A DNA stretch of 53,597 nt from Calditrichota bacterium (GTDB taxonomy: Bacteria; Calditrichota; Calditrichia; Calditrichales; Calditrichaceae), in NCBI GenBank assembly GCA_024278755.1, contig JAJRSO010000058.1, positions 1 to 53,597 of the forward strand, written 5' to 3'. The notes under the pieces are model-generated. The model did not search any database. It was not told where the DNA came from and saw only the letters and a list, made by a program, of their open reading frames with translations. Shown here piece after piece: positions 41,127-49,418 of the stretch (position 1 is the first letter of the stretch; every line of letters starts with the position of its first letter). The translations under genes and the position numbers were made by a program.

Positions 41127-41909
41127 TTAAAAATCCTTTTTTCGTGTCTGAAATAACATGATAACTACAGGCAGAATTACCCATACCGATAACAGCGCAA
41201 ACGAAACCATCATTCCTAATGGAGTACCGAAGAACTTCTGAAACACTGCTCCCGTGTATCCTAAAAGTGCCGATATATCCAGCTTAAGCAAAATGAGAAT
41301 GCGGGATAAGTCAATTGGATTAAACAGTGTGGCTCCCAACGCCAGCTTATCGAGCGGATAGTCATCAAAAATTAGCAGACTCAACAAGAAAAGTCCGTCA
41401 TATACGACCGCTAAAAACAACCAGAGTAATATAGAAAACCCAAACCCTTTTATTTTATCATTAAAAAGAAGCGCAATGTTAAACGAAAGCGCAACAAAGA
41501 TAAAGGTAAGAAAAGCGCCAATAAAGAGAAGGGTTGTAAAATCCCAGATAGCGGAAGATGTAAAAATACCGTATAAAACGAAGGGAATGCCAATGCCAAA
41601 TACCAGACTCATACTAAGGGAAAAGCTCACCCCCAAATACTGTCCGGCAAAAATGGTACTGCGTTTAAGAGGTTGTGCCAGCAGAAGTTCCGTAAATTCG
41701 CGGGAACTGTAAAAATACATCACGCCAAAGATGGTACCGATAAGCGGGGTCAGTAAAATAATGACATTCATCAGAGTAATGACCGCTTTCGTAGTATTGC
41801 TGTTCAGAAAGAACAATACAAAGCCCAAAACCAAATAGAACAAAAAATAAACATAACTCCAGCGGCTGCGCATTAAATCCATAAAACTGTATTTTAAAAT
41901 TTTAAACAT
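41127..41909 (-). CDS. nosY: ABC-2 type permease of the nos cluster
   Basis: The 260 residues form six TM helices in the NosY/ABC-2 arrangement (FGVMYFYSSREFTELLLAQPL, DPIDLSRI-like loop LGATLFNPIDLSRI). It pairs with the ATPase NosF and the periplasmic NosD in a machine needed for maturation of the CuZ centre of N2O reductase. It overlaps nosF by 8 bases and is the last gene of the operon. Confidence 0.9.
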   Translation of the reverse strand: MFKILKYSFMDLMRSRWSYVYFLFYLVLGFVLFFLNSNTTKAVITLMNVIILLTPLIGTIFGVMYFYSSREFTELLLAQPLKRSTIFAGQYLGVSFSLSMSLVFGIGIPFVLYGIFTSSAIWDFTTLLFIGAFLTFIFVALSFNIALLFNDKIKGFGFSILLWLFLAVVYDGLFLLSLLIFDDYPLDKLALGATLFNPIDLSRILILLKLDISALLGYTGAVFQKFFGTPLGMMVSFALLSVWVILPVVIMLFQTRKKDF

Positions 41910-42609
41910 AAGTACCCTTTAACACAGCGGCAATAGCTTTTTCCAGGTTTATCTGCCCGGTTTTTTCTTTTAATTCATTAACCCGACCGTAAAAATAAAC
42001 GGTTCCGTCCAGTAAAAAAACCAACTTGTCGGCAATTTCTTCCACCAGGGTTATTATATGGGTGGTAATCAAAATTGTTTTACCTTTTGCCTTTTCTCCG
42101 GCAATGAGGTCTTTCAGTAAAATCAAGGCCACCGGGTCCAGGCCGGCCATCGGTTCATCCAAAATGATTAACGGCGTTTCGAACATAAAAGCCAATACAA
42201 GGTTTACTTTTTGTCGTGTCCCGCCCGAAAGCGCTGCGAGTTTTTTATCCAGAAAAGGCTTTAGTTTAAAGGTCTCGATCAGCCGCTTGTGATGCAAGGC
42301 CCCGGGACGGATGTCCTGAATCATCTGAATGAGTTCAATCACCTTTAAATTGCCGGGGAAATTAGCGATTTGAGGAACATAGGAGATTTGGCTGCGGTAG
42401 TCCCACTGCCCCAATATATTTTTTTCTTCAATAAAAATGGAGCCGCTTTGCGGTACGACAAGCCCCAGAATACTTTTCATTAAAGTTGTTTTCCCTGACC
42501 CATTCGGGCCCAGAATGGCGGTGATTTTACCCTTTTTAAAAGTAATATCCACCCCTTTAAGTACTTCTACCGGTCCATATTTTTTATGTAATGTTTTAAC
42601 TTTTATCAT
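41902..42609 (-). CDS. nosF: ABC transporter ATPase of the nos cluster
   Basis: The 235-residue ATPase has Walker A GPNGSGKTT, signature LSGGTRQKV and Walker B LIILDEP. It energises the NosDFY complex involved in supplying copper/sulfur to NosZ. The start overlaps the end of nosD by 14 bases, indicating tight translational coupling. Confidence 0.93.
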   Translation of the reverse strand: MIKVKTLHKKYGPVEVLKGVDITFKKGKITAILGPNGSGKTTLMKSILGLVVPQSGSIFIEEKNILGQWDYRSQISYVPQIANFPGNLKVIELIQMIQDIRPGALHHKRLIETFKLKPFLDKKLAALSGGTRQKVNLVLAFMFETPLIILDEPMAGLDPVALILLKDLIAGEKAKGKTILITTHIITLVEEIADKLVFLLDGTVYFYGRVNELKEKTGQINLEKAIAAVLKGTYV

Positions 42610-43849
42610 TGTTTTCCATCGGTTTCATTCGTGGCCGGTTATCTTTTAAATTATCCGGCGTCATAATTGGCGAGACCTTTTCCGAGAAATTAATAATATC
42701 AACAAAAAGGCTGCGCAGTAAAATAATGGTTTCCGGAGTCTGGTTTACAATGTACGAAAAGAGTTTGACCGGCCGGTAGGGAACGTCTCCGATATTGTCC
42801 TTGTTTAGATCATATCCGGTGTATTCGCTCCAATAGTTTCGGTCAAACAGATTCCCGTTCATTTTCCCTTTGTACGAAATATCAAGCGCATTGTGTAAAA
42901 AATTATTATTAATGATTTTATTGTTATAGCAGGCGCCGAGAAAACGGATGGCCCAACCGTTATTATCAAAGATATTGCCGGTAAAAATGATACGGTTTGC
43001 TCCGTCCGCATTTATTCCGATTGTATTTTTATAAAAGGTATTCCCGATAATTTCCGCATCATTGATTTCTTTTAGAAGTAAACCGTAGGAGGCGGAACCC
43101 CAGTTGAGGCCAAAATAATTATTAAGCATGTTTATTCTGGCAGAAAACATCACAGCCACGCCGGCGCCATTATTTTCAAAGCGGTTTTTTGTATAACGGT
43201 TATCATTTGAAAACATGAAATGCAAGCCGTAGCGAACATTATTTAAACTTATATTTCCTGTAATTTTGCTGTCGTTTACAAATTCAAAATAGATGCCGTC
43301 GCGCATTTGCTGGATATGATTTTCGCTAATTTGTAAATGCGTAGAATGCCAGCAATGAATACCGTTTCCGGAGCTTGCCTCTTTTACCGCCTCGCCGATA
43401 ACGGCATTTTTCCGAATAATTCCATATTTTGATTTTTCAATTAAAATTCCAAAGTGAACATTTCGGAGTGTATTGTTTTTGATAACAAAATGTTTGCTTT
43501 TATAGGTGTGAATGGCGGCAAAATCTTTAGTGTAGCTTTTTTTCACATTCTGTACGATAAATCCTTTAACAACAACACTGTCGCTCTGAATATCGATGAT
43601 ATGCCCATGAAACTGTCCATCAATGACAGCGCCTTTTTCGGCAAGTAAGGTTAGTGGCCTATCAATCACGAGACCGGCTTCTTTATAAAGACCCGCCAAA
43701 ACAAAAAGTGTGTCGCCGGCGTCAGCGCCGGAAACAGCCACGGAAATGGACGTGTACTCCCGGTTTGTACCAACGGTAATTTGACGGGCGGAGATTGTCT
43801 GAATTAAAAGGGCGGTTAGGACGATGCTAAAGAAACGTTGTTTTTTCAT
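42596..43849 (-). CDS. nosD: periplasmic copper-processing protein NosD
   Basis: The 417-residue protein has a signal peptide (FSIVLTALLIQTISA) and a parallel beta-helix built of repeats such as NTLRNVHFGILIEKS and RFENNGAGVAVMF, with GNLFDRNYWSEYTGYDLNKD near the C-terminus, a hallmark of NosD. It binds copper and works with NosF/NosY. It is immediately upstream of nosF and 53 bases from nosL. Confidence 0.93.
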   Translation of the reverse strand: MKKQRFFSIVLTALLIQTISARQITVGTNREYTSISVAVSGADAGDTLFVLAGLYKEAGLVIDRPLTLLAEKGAVIDGQFHGHIIDIQSDSVVVKGFIVQNVKKSYTKDFAAIHTYKSKHFVIKNNTLRNVHFGILIEKSKYGIIRKNAVIGEAVKEASSGNGIHCWHSTHLQISENHIQQMRDGIYFEFVNDSKITGNISLNNVRYGLHFMFSNDNRYTKNRFENNGAGVAVMFSARINMLNNYFGLNWGSASYGLLLKEINDAEIIGNTFYKNTIGINADGANRIIFTGNIFDNNGWAIRFLGACYNNKIINNNFLHNALDISYKGKMNGNLFDRNYWSEYTGYDLNKDNIGDVPYRPVKLFSYIVNQTPETIILLRSLFVDIINFSEKVSPIMTPDNLKDNRPRMKPMENNDKS

Positions 43850-43902
43850 AAGTTTTTATACAGAGAAGCGCTTATGCAAAGAAGCGCTTCTTTGATGTTA
43901 AA

Positions 43903-44325
43903 TTAAAATTGTTTAAGCAGTGTATTCCAGGTAAACAGCTGCCCGCCTTCGAGCTTCTGAACCTTTTTTGCCTCTTTATTCTCTTTAAAGCCGGAAAGGT
44001 TCGCACCCATGGGACTGGGGATGTTTTCGCTGATTAAATAGGTGGCCTGCAGGGCATCGGTAAACGTTCCGCTTTCGGCAAAATCCGTAATTAGAAAATG
44101 GGCGATTTTTGATGATTCATGGTTTTTTAAGTCGCGGATCATGCATTCAATGGCGTCGTATTTAAACGCTTTGCCTTTATCCGTTACGATTTCTGCCGCA
44201 TGCTGCCGGTCGACGATAGTCATCTGGCAGAAGGCGCAGGCATCCGAACCGTATTCGATGGGTTTTGGTTCTGCACTGCACGAAATGAGAAAAGCCATGC
44301 TTAGCAATAAAAAAAAGCGAGACAT
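43903..44325 (-). CDS. nosL: copper chaperone lipoprotein NosL
   Basis: The 140 residues have a lipobox (LISCSAE) and the NosL Cu(I)-binding region DACAFCQMTI, followed by KAFKYDAIECMI. NosL hands copper to apo-NosZ in the periplasm. It starts 3 bases from the stop of the membrane gene upstream. Confidence 0.92.
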   Translation of the reverse strand: MSRFFLLLSMAFLISCSAEPKPIEYGSDACAFCQMTIVDRQHAAEIVTDKGKAFKYDAIECMIRDLKNHESSKIAHFLITDFAESGTFTDALQATYLISENIPSPMGANLSGFKENKEAKKVQKLEGGQLFTWNTLLKQF

Positions 44326-44328
44326 CGG

Positions 44329-44916
44329 TTACTCCTTTTCTTTACCGGATTTAATAAAAGCCACAAAAGCGGATATCATGGAAAGGGTCATCATGTAAGC
44401 TCCGTAAGACGGGTATGAATGGACGGTAAAATTAAGCAGTTTCTTGGTGCCGATTACCGGTGGCTGGTAGGCCATAGGATTTCCGCTTTTATCAAGAAAC
44501 TTCAAAATGGCATTAGGATCCAAATTATGTCCGTATTCATACAGCCACTGGTAAAAATCATAAATTCCGGCAAGACCAAGAAGGGCCATTGCCACAACCC
44601 AGGTCAGGTATAGGGCACGTTTTCCTACAAATCCGAAAATAAAACCCAAAAGCGACATAACAAGAATAACGATGGGGAAGATTTTAAATTCCGGCATGTT
44701 TACCGGTAGATGCTGCATCCCGATATAATGATTTAAAAGGTCGATATTTTTGACATCATTGGGATTATTGCCATCCGATAACATATTGATGTGAATATTT
44801 AATCCCAGTGGTTCGGGGTATTGAGGGGCTTCCAAGGTGATGTTCCAAAGCGGCAATACAAAAAGGGATAATAAAAGCAGCGCACTGCCAAACATAAATA
44901 ATTTTGATGTTTTCAT
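44329..44916 (-). CDS. nos-cluster membrane protein of unknown function
   Basis: The 195 residues contain a TM or signal anchor at the start, a periplasmic loop with LNIHINMLSDG and DLLNHYIGMQHL, and three further TM helices. Proteins like this sit between nosZ and nosL/nosD in many clade II nos clusters (recalled pattern). HYIGMQHLPVNMPEF has several His/Met that could bind copper. I do not assign a function beyond cluster membership. Confidence 0.75.
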   Translation of the reverse strand: MKTSKLFMFGSALLLLSLFVLPLWNITLEAPQYPEPLGLNIHINMLSDGNNPNDVKNIDLLNHYIGMQHLPVNMPEFKIFPIVILVMSLLGFIFGFVGKRALYLTWVVAMALLGLAGIYDFYQWLYEYGHNLDPNAILKFLDKSGNPMAYQPPVIGTKKLLNFTVHSYPSYGAYMMTLSMISAFVAFIKSGKEKE

Positions 44917-44994
44917 AATTCAATCCTGAATGAAAGGCGGATATTCGGTTTTCATATCCGCCCACTATGTGTCATATTTTAATGAATGGCCGGT

Positions 44995-46959
44995 TTATTC
45001 GCCGTCCAAAGACCAGCTTAGTTTTACTTTGGAGTTGCGCGGCGAAACGCGGATATACCCCTGCATTTCCTGATGCAGCGCCGAACAGAAATCGGTGCAG
45101 TAAAAAGGCCATACACCGGGTTTCTTGGGTTCCCAAACCATTGTTTCGGTTTGACCCGGCATAATTAACAATTCGGAAGTTTTTGCGCCGATAACGCCGA
45201 GTCCGTGGGGAACATCATAATCCTGCTCCAGATTTGTTACATGAAAATAAACCCGGTCACCCACTTTGATTCCTTCAATATTATCTGGTGAAAAATGACT
45301 GCGAATCATGGTCATATAAATATGCACATTTTTTCCGTCGCGCACCACTTTGGTTTCCGCTTCGCTTGTTACGGAATAGGGATGTTTGTTCTCTTCCAGT
45401 TTAAAGAATTTTTTAGAGCGTTTAATGATTTTTTCCGCGGGAATTCCCGCCGCATAATGCGGTTCGCCAACGGTTGGGAAGTCTAACAATAATTCCATTT
45501 TATCGCCGGAAATATCAAATAATTGTGCCGACTGACAGACTTCGGGTCCGGTGGGTAAGTAACGGTCTTTGGTAATTTTATTCATGGCAATCATATATTT
45601 ACCAAATGGTTTGCCTGAGTTTCCACCGGGAATCATCAAGTGGCCCACAGAATAGTAAGTCGGTTTGCGGTCCAGTACTTCCCATGTGCCCAGTTTCCAC
45701 TTAACCACTTCGGAGGAGATAAAGAAGGTGGTGTAGGCATTGCCTCTGCCGTCAAATTCGGTATGCAAAGGGCCAAGACCCGGCTGCTGAACCGTCCCGG
45801 CGAGGGTAGCATCAAATTTAAGAATAGGAATTCCATACGCTTCGCCATCGAAATTTTTATCTTTGATGGCCTGCTGCATTTTAGTAAACGAATGGACGGT
45901 TAAAGAAGCGGATAATTTACCGGAGCCAACGATGTATTCACCGGTCGGGTCAACATCACATCCGTGCGGCGATTTTGGTGTGGGCATTAAATAAACCAGA
46001 CCCGGTAATTTTGATGCATCCAAAACGCGGACACTTGTTTCCATTTTGGAAGTAGCCGAATGGGTACTGTTTTCATAAATATTATGCGTATATTTTGCGG
46101 ACATCGTTTTAAACTTACCAGCCTTCACATATTCCTGCGCTTTTTTCCAGTTAATAGCCGCGATAAAATCTTTATCATTTTGTGAAGCGTTAACTTCCAG
46201 TAAAGTGTTTGCCTCTTCCGTATTATAGGTGGAGAAGAAAAACCAGCCATGTGATTTGCCACGTCCCGGATGGGAAAGATCATAATCGAAACCGGGCATC
46301 AGTATCTGAAAATCGATATTCATATGGCCCGTTTCAGGGTCGACTTTTAAGAATGAAAGCGCCGCCTTAAAATTACCTTTATACTCTTTTATGGACATAT
46401 CCCGTTGCGGAATGGGGATTGAAAAGCGTGTGCCCGCCACTACATATTCCGTATTTTCCGTAACAAAAGACGAGCTGTGGTTACCGGCGCTATTGGGAAT
46501 TTCTATAATTTCTTCCGTTTCAAACGTTTCCAGACTGATTCGGGCAATACGCGGTGTATTATTGGCATTGATGAAAACCCAACGACCGTCCAGTTCGCCT
46601 TTGGTTTGGGAAATGTCCGGGTGATGAGAATCATCCCAAGGAATAAAACCGTGCGATGTGGTTAGCATGGGTTTGGTCTCTTCATTAAAGCCCCAGGCTT
46701 TTTCGGCATCAACCGAAAACACAGGGATTACTTTAAAAAGACGGCCGGATGGGATGCCGTAAACGGCAAGCTGACCGCTAAAGCCACCGGAAACAAAGGC
46801 ATAATGCGAATCCCATTCACCGGGTGCAACAAAAACTTTTTCGGCTGCTGTTTTGTTTAAAGCTCCGCTATTACCGGAGCCTCCGCTTCCGCAGGCCGAA
46901 ATTAACAGGCCGGCGCTGATAATGAACGCTATGGCTATATGCTTTAAAAGAAACTTCAT
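44995..46959 (-). CDS. nosZ: nitrous oxide reductase, clade II-like (lipoprotein-type signal)
   Basis: The 654-residue enzyme reduces N2O to N2. The CuA site is intact near the C-terminus (YCTDFCSALHQEM), preceded by the cupredoxin domain, and the seven-bladed propeller retains CuZ His regions (DDSHHPD, HGCDVDPTGEY, HTEFDGRG). The signal is Sec-type with a lipobox (LLISACGS) instead of a twin-arginine motif, which is how clade II (atypical) NosZ differ from clade I. The cluster lacks NosR, also in line with clade II. Downstream genes supply copper maturation; a monoheme cytochrome upstream is the likely donor. Confidence 0.95.
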   Translation of the reverse strand: MKFLLKHIAIAFIISAGLLISACGSGGSGNSGALNKTAAEKVFVAPGEWDSHYAFVSGGFSGQLAVYGIPSGRLFKVIPVFSVDAEKAWGFNEETKPMLTTSHGFIPWDDSHHPDISQTKGELDGRWVFINANNTPRIARISLETFETEEIIEIPNSAGNHSSSFVTENTEYVVAGTRFSIPIPQRDMSIKEYKGNFKAALSFLKVDPETGHMNIDFQILMPGFDYDLSHPGRGKSHGWFFFSTYNTEEANTLLEVNASQNDKDFIAAINWKKAQEYVKAGKFKTMSAKYTHNIYENSTHSATSKMETSVRVLDASKLPGLVYLMPTPKSPHGCDVDPTGEYIVGSGKLSASLTVHSFTKMQQAIKDKNFDGEAYGIPILKFDATLAGTVQQPGLGPLHTEFDGRGNAYTTFFISSEVVKWKLGTWEVLDRKPTYYSVGHLMIPGGNSGKPFGKYMIAMNKITKDRYLPTGPEVCQSAQLFDISGDKMELLLDFPTVGEPHYAAGIPAEKIIKRSKKFFKLEENKHPYSVTSEAETKVVRDGKNVHIYMTMIRSHFSPDNIEGIKVGDRVYFHVTNLEQDYDVPHGLGVIGAKTSELLIMPGQTETMVWEPKKPGVWPFYCTDFCSALHQEMQGYIRVSPRNSKVKLSWSLDGE

Positions 46960-46994
46960 AGTTTCCCCCTTTTGAAATGATTTAATAAATATGA

Positions 46995-47541
46995 ACTATT
47001 GTTTAGGAAGAATGACCTTATCGACGAGATGTACAACTCCATTGGAGGCGTCTACGGTTGCTAATATTTTCGCATCGCCGATAAAAACATCGTCACCTTT
47101 TCGATGGATTGGCACATATTAGCCGCTGGCCATATAAATTTTACGCCCGTCTTTTAAAAGGCGGCCTTTATACGTACTGGGAGCGGCATGATTGATTAAA
47201 ATAGCGGCCAGTTTTGCTTTGTTCTCAGGTTTTAGCAGTTCTTCCACCGTTCCGGGCGGCAATGCTTCGAAGGCGGAATTGACAGGAGCAAATACGGTAA
47301 GCGGGCCGGCGTTGACTAAAACGTGTTCAATTTCTGCGGCCTGTACCGCTGCCACAAGCGTGGAGAGGTCGTTTGTTTTGACGGCAAGCTGTAAAATATT
47401 AAGAGCCGATTCTTCATCAACAACCGAGGCCTGGCCTTTTGGTGTGTTTTTACTCAGATCCTCACTTTGTGCACTTTGCTGGTTCCCTTGCTGACAGGCA
47501 AAAAGCAGTAAGGAAAGTAAAACTAAAACAGAATTTTTCAT
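46995..47541 (-). pseudogene. fasciclin-domain lipoprotein interrupted by TAA
   Basis: The first part (140 codons) has a lipobox (LLFACQQ) and most of a FAS1 domain (VKTNDLSTLVAAVQAAE, LTVFAPVNSAFEALPPG, ILINHAAPSTYKGR). It ends at TAA 47119-47121 right after KIYMASG. The same frame continues with YVPIHRKGDDVFIGDAKIL and ends VVHLVDKVILPKQ, the conserved FAS1 C-terminus, at TAG 46995-46997. A single codon (probably GAA) has become a stop. FAS1 lipoproteins are common beside nosZ in Bacteroidota-like clusters; their role is unknown. The truncated form lacks the last strands and is unlikely to fold fully. Confidence 0.82.
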
Positions 47542-47607
47542 TCAAGTCCCCCTTAAGTTAAATTAAACAACTGTTGTGTGTTTTATGGTTTAATTAGGCA
47601 TATCCCC

Positions 47608-48063
47608 TTAATGAAGTTTTTCTATGGCAGGAGGGTCGCAGAGGCGAATTTGTCCGTCGATAATTTGTTGAGCAACGCTATCTAAGGTCTCGTTTGTTAG
47701 GCTTTCTTTTATATCCACTTTAATGGTGCGCCAGTATTTATGCAGAGAGCAGGGATTGTCGTCGGAACAGCCCGGAAGGCCCAAAACACATTCTTCAAAA
47801 AGGTTCTCGCCATCCAGTACTTTTACCACATCAAAGACGGTTATTTTATCCGGACTATTGTTTAAACCGACCCCCCCCTTAGCCCCTTTTTGGGATTTAA
47901 TGAGCCCTGCCGCCGTTAAATCCTGTAAAATTTTCGTTAAAAAATGGAATGAGATATTTAACATCTCGGAAATTTCTTTAATAGAAACGAAAGGGCGATT
48001 CCGGTTGACGGCCAGATAAATGACCGCGCGGATACCATAGTCACAGGCCTTTGAAAATAGCAT
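47608..48063 (-). CDS. Rrf2-family Fe-S/NO-responsive regulator (NsrR-like)
   Basis: The 151-residue winged-helix protein matches Rrf2 (DYGIRAVIYLAVN, ISFHFLTKILQDLTAAGLI, KGAKGGVGL). It has three cluster cysteines in CVLGLPGCSDDNPC, the NsrR/IscR spacing type. NsrR senses NO through a [4Fe-4S] or [2Fe-2S] cluster, so it probably controls this nos cluster. It lies between the cytochrome and the fasciclin gene within the operon. A distinction between NsrR and IscR cannot be made from sequence alone. Confidence 0.88.
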   Translation of the reverse strand: MLFSKACDYGIRAVIYLAVNRNRPFVSIKEISEMLNISFHFLTKILQDLTAAGLIKSQKGAKGGVGLNNSPDKITVFDVVKVLDGENLFEECVLGLPGCSDDNPCSLHKYWRTIKVDIKESLTNETLDSVAQQIIDGQIRLCDPPAIEKLH

Positions 48064-48079
48064 ATATAAATCCTATAAA

Positions 48080-48592
48080 TTATTTTGCTGAGCTTCTGAA
48101 TAGAGGCACTTCCGGAATATTATTTTCCTTACCTTCTTTACCTACCGACCGGATATATTCAAGAATCTCTTTGGCCTGATCCGGTGTCAAATGCATATCG
48201 GTCATCGGAGAAAGATATTCTCCCAGCACTTTTCTGGCTTCCGGATGATCCTTTACCATGCCTGTGGGATTTAATATCATGTTTAAAATATATTCAGGAG
48301 TACGACGGAATGAAACGTAGCGTAATGCCGGACCAACCAATCGTTTGTCCAGTTTATGGCAGGGAGAACATTTTTGTACAAATAAATCCGCCCCTTTTTT
48401 TACTTTGGCAACATCAATTTCTCCTAATGTTAATTTCGCGGTTATGGGGCCGATACCGTTTTTAAGCTGAAAATCGGTCAGCCCGCTGTTATTTCCCCCG
48501 GCCTTAGCTCCTTTTTTTGCGGAATCATCGCTTCCGCAGGCTATAAATAAAAAAACGCTGAGTAGTAAAGTGCCATATATAAATTGTTTCAT
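48080..48592 (-). CDS. monoheme cytochrome c lipoprotein of the nos cluster
   Basis: The 170-residue protein has a lipobox (LFIACGS), one heme motif CSPCHKLDKRLVGPAL, and Met ligand candidates in YLSPMTDMHLTPDQ, giving a His/Met class I cytochrome. It heads the nos cluster and probably donates electrons to the CuA site of NosZ, in place of the NosC1/C2 seen in some clade II systems. A 20-base inverted repeat lies just upstream of the start. Confidence 0.88.
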   Translation of the reverse strand: MKQFIYGTLLLSVFLFIACGSDDSAKKGAKAGGNNSGLTDFQLKNGIGPITAKLTLGEIDVAKVKKGADLFVQKCSPCHKLDKRLVGPALRYVSFRRTPEYILNMILNPTGMVKDHPEARKVLGEYLSPMTDMHLTPDQAKEILEYIRSVGKEGKENNIPEVPLFRSSAK

Positions 48593-48905
48593 ATTTTCCC
48601 CACAAGATTAAATAAGATAAAATTGTCTTATATCTGAATATAGGCAAAAATATGAGGAATACAAACTTTTTTTATATTTAACGGAACCGTTGCCATTGGC
48701 AATTTCAATATATTGACAACGGGCTTTTAAATACAGGGAGAGTGGACAATAGCGGTCTTTTGTTCACCTGCTTTTTAACGAAAAAAAATAATCGGCCGGA
48801 TAAAAAGATAGTATAAAGGCGATGGAAATCGGCGGTACTTTTTTATATTGAATTACCCACATAAAACGACATAATGCCGACTAATTGTCTCGGAAGAAAA
48901 CTATT
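48593..48905 (-). promoter_or_regulatory. nos promoter region with inverted repeat ATAAGA-N8-TCTTAT
   Basis: A perfect six-base-arm inverted repeat at 48612-48631 lies 20 bases upstream of the cytochrome start and could be the operator of the Rrf2 regulator encoded next. The rest of the 313-base gap is AT-rich with no ORF. Confidence 0.5.
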
Positions 48906-49385
48906 TTATTGATCTGCAGACGGATTAAGTTTTAGTAACAGCCGATGAATTTCCTGTAAGGCTTCATTTTGAATAGTCGTATGCTCCAATAATGCTTTAA
49001 TCTCTTCTTCTGATTTTTTATTAATAGCATAATCGTTATGTGCTTCGAGGCGGTCCCGGATATCCTGACGGTTTTGGCTCATCATAATAATGGGCGCCGC
49101 ATAGGCTGCCTGGAGAGACAGAACCAAATTCATAAGAATAAATGGGTAGGGGTCCCAATGATAAATCCAGGCAATCACATTAATGATTATCCACAAGATT
49201 AAAATAAGGGATTGGATAATGATAAACTTCCAGGAGCCCATTCCCAAAGCCAGTTTATCTGCCGTTCTTTGGCCAAAAGTCGATTGTTCTTCTAAAATAT
49301 CATTCACATTTTTTACCGGAGGATGGGTGTGTTTAAAAGGCTGTGGGAAGTGAAAGGCTGCAATAGTATCTTTTGATTTGTTCAT
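48906..49385 (-). CDS. DUF1003 membrane protein
   Basis: The 159 residues fit DUF1003: GQRTADKLALGMGSWKFII, two TM helices (FIIIQSLILILWIIINVIA; FILMNLVLSLQAAYAAPII), the invariant PYPFILMNL and MSQNRQ motifs, and a charged C-terminal coil. Function is unknown. It is 33 bases downstream of the APC permease gene and probably co-transcribed with it. Confidence 0.9.
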   Translation of the reverse strand: MNKSKDTIAAFHFPQPFKHTHPPVKNVNDILEEQSTFGQRTADKLALGMGSWKFIIIQSLILILWIIINVIAWIYHWDPYPFILMNLVLSLQAAYAAPIIMMSQNRQDIRDRLEAHNDYAINKKSEEEIKALLEHTTIQNEALQEIHRLLLKLNPSADQ

Positions 49386-49418
49386 AGAAGTAGTCCTTTA
49401 TTAAAAATTACCGGGAAT

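Noticed and set aside
184-47121. A reassigned stop codon (TAA or TAG read as Glu) to explain the in-frame stops
   Set aside because: Both codons end many intact genes in this window at the expected family length, for example nosZ neighbours and acr3, so wholesale reassignment is not possible.
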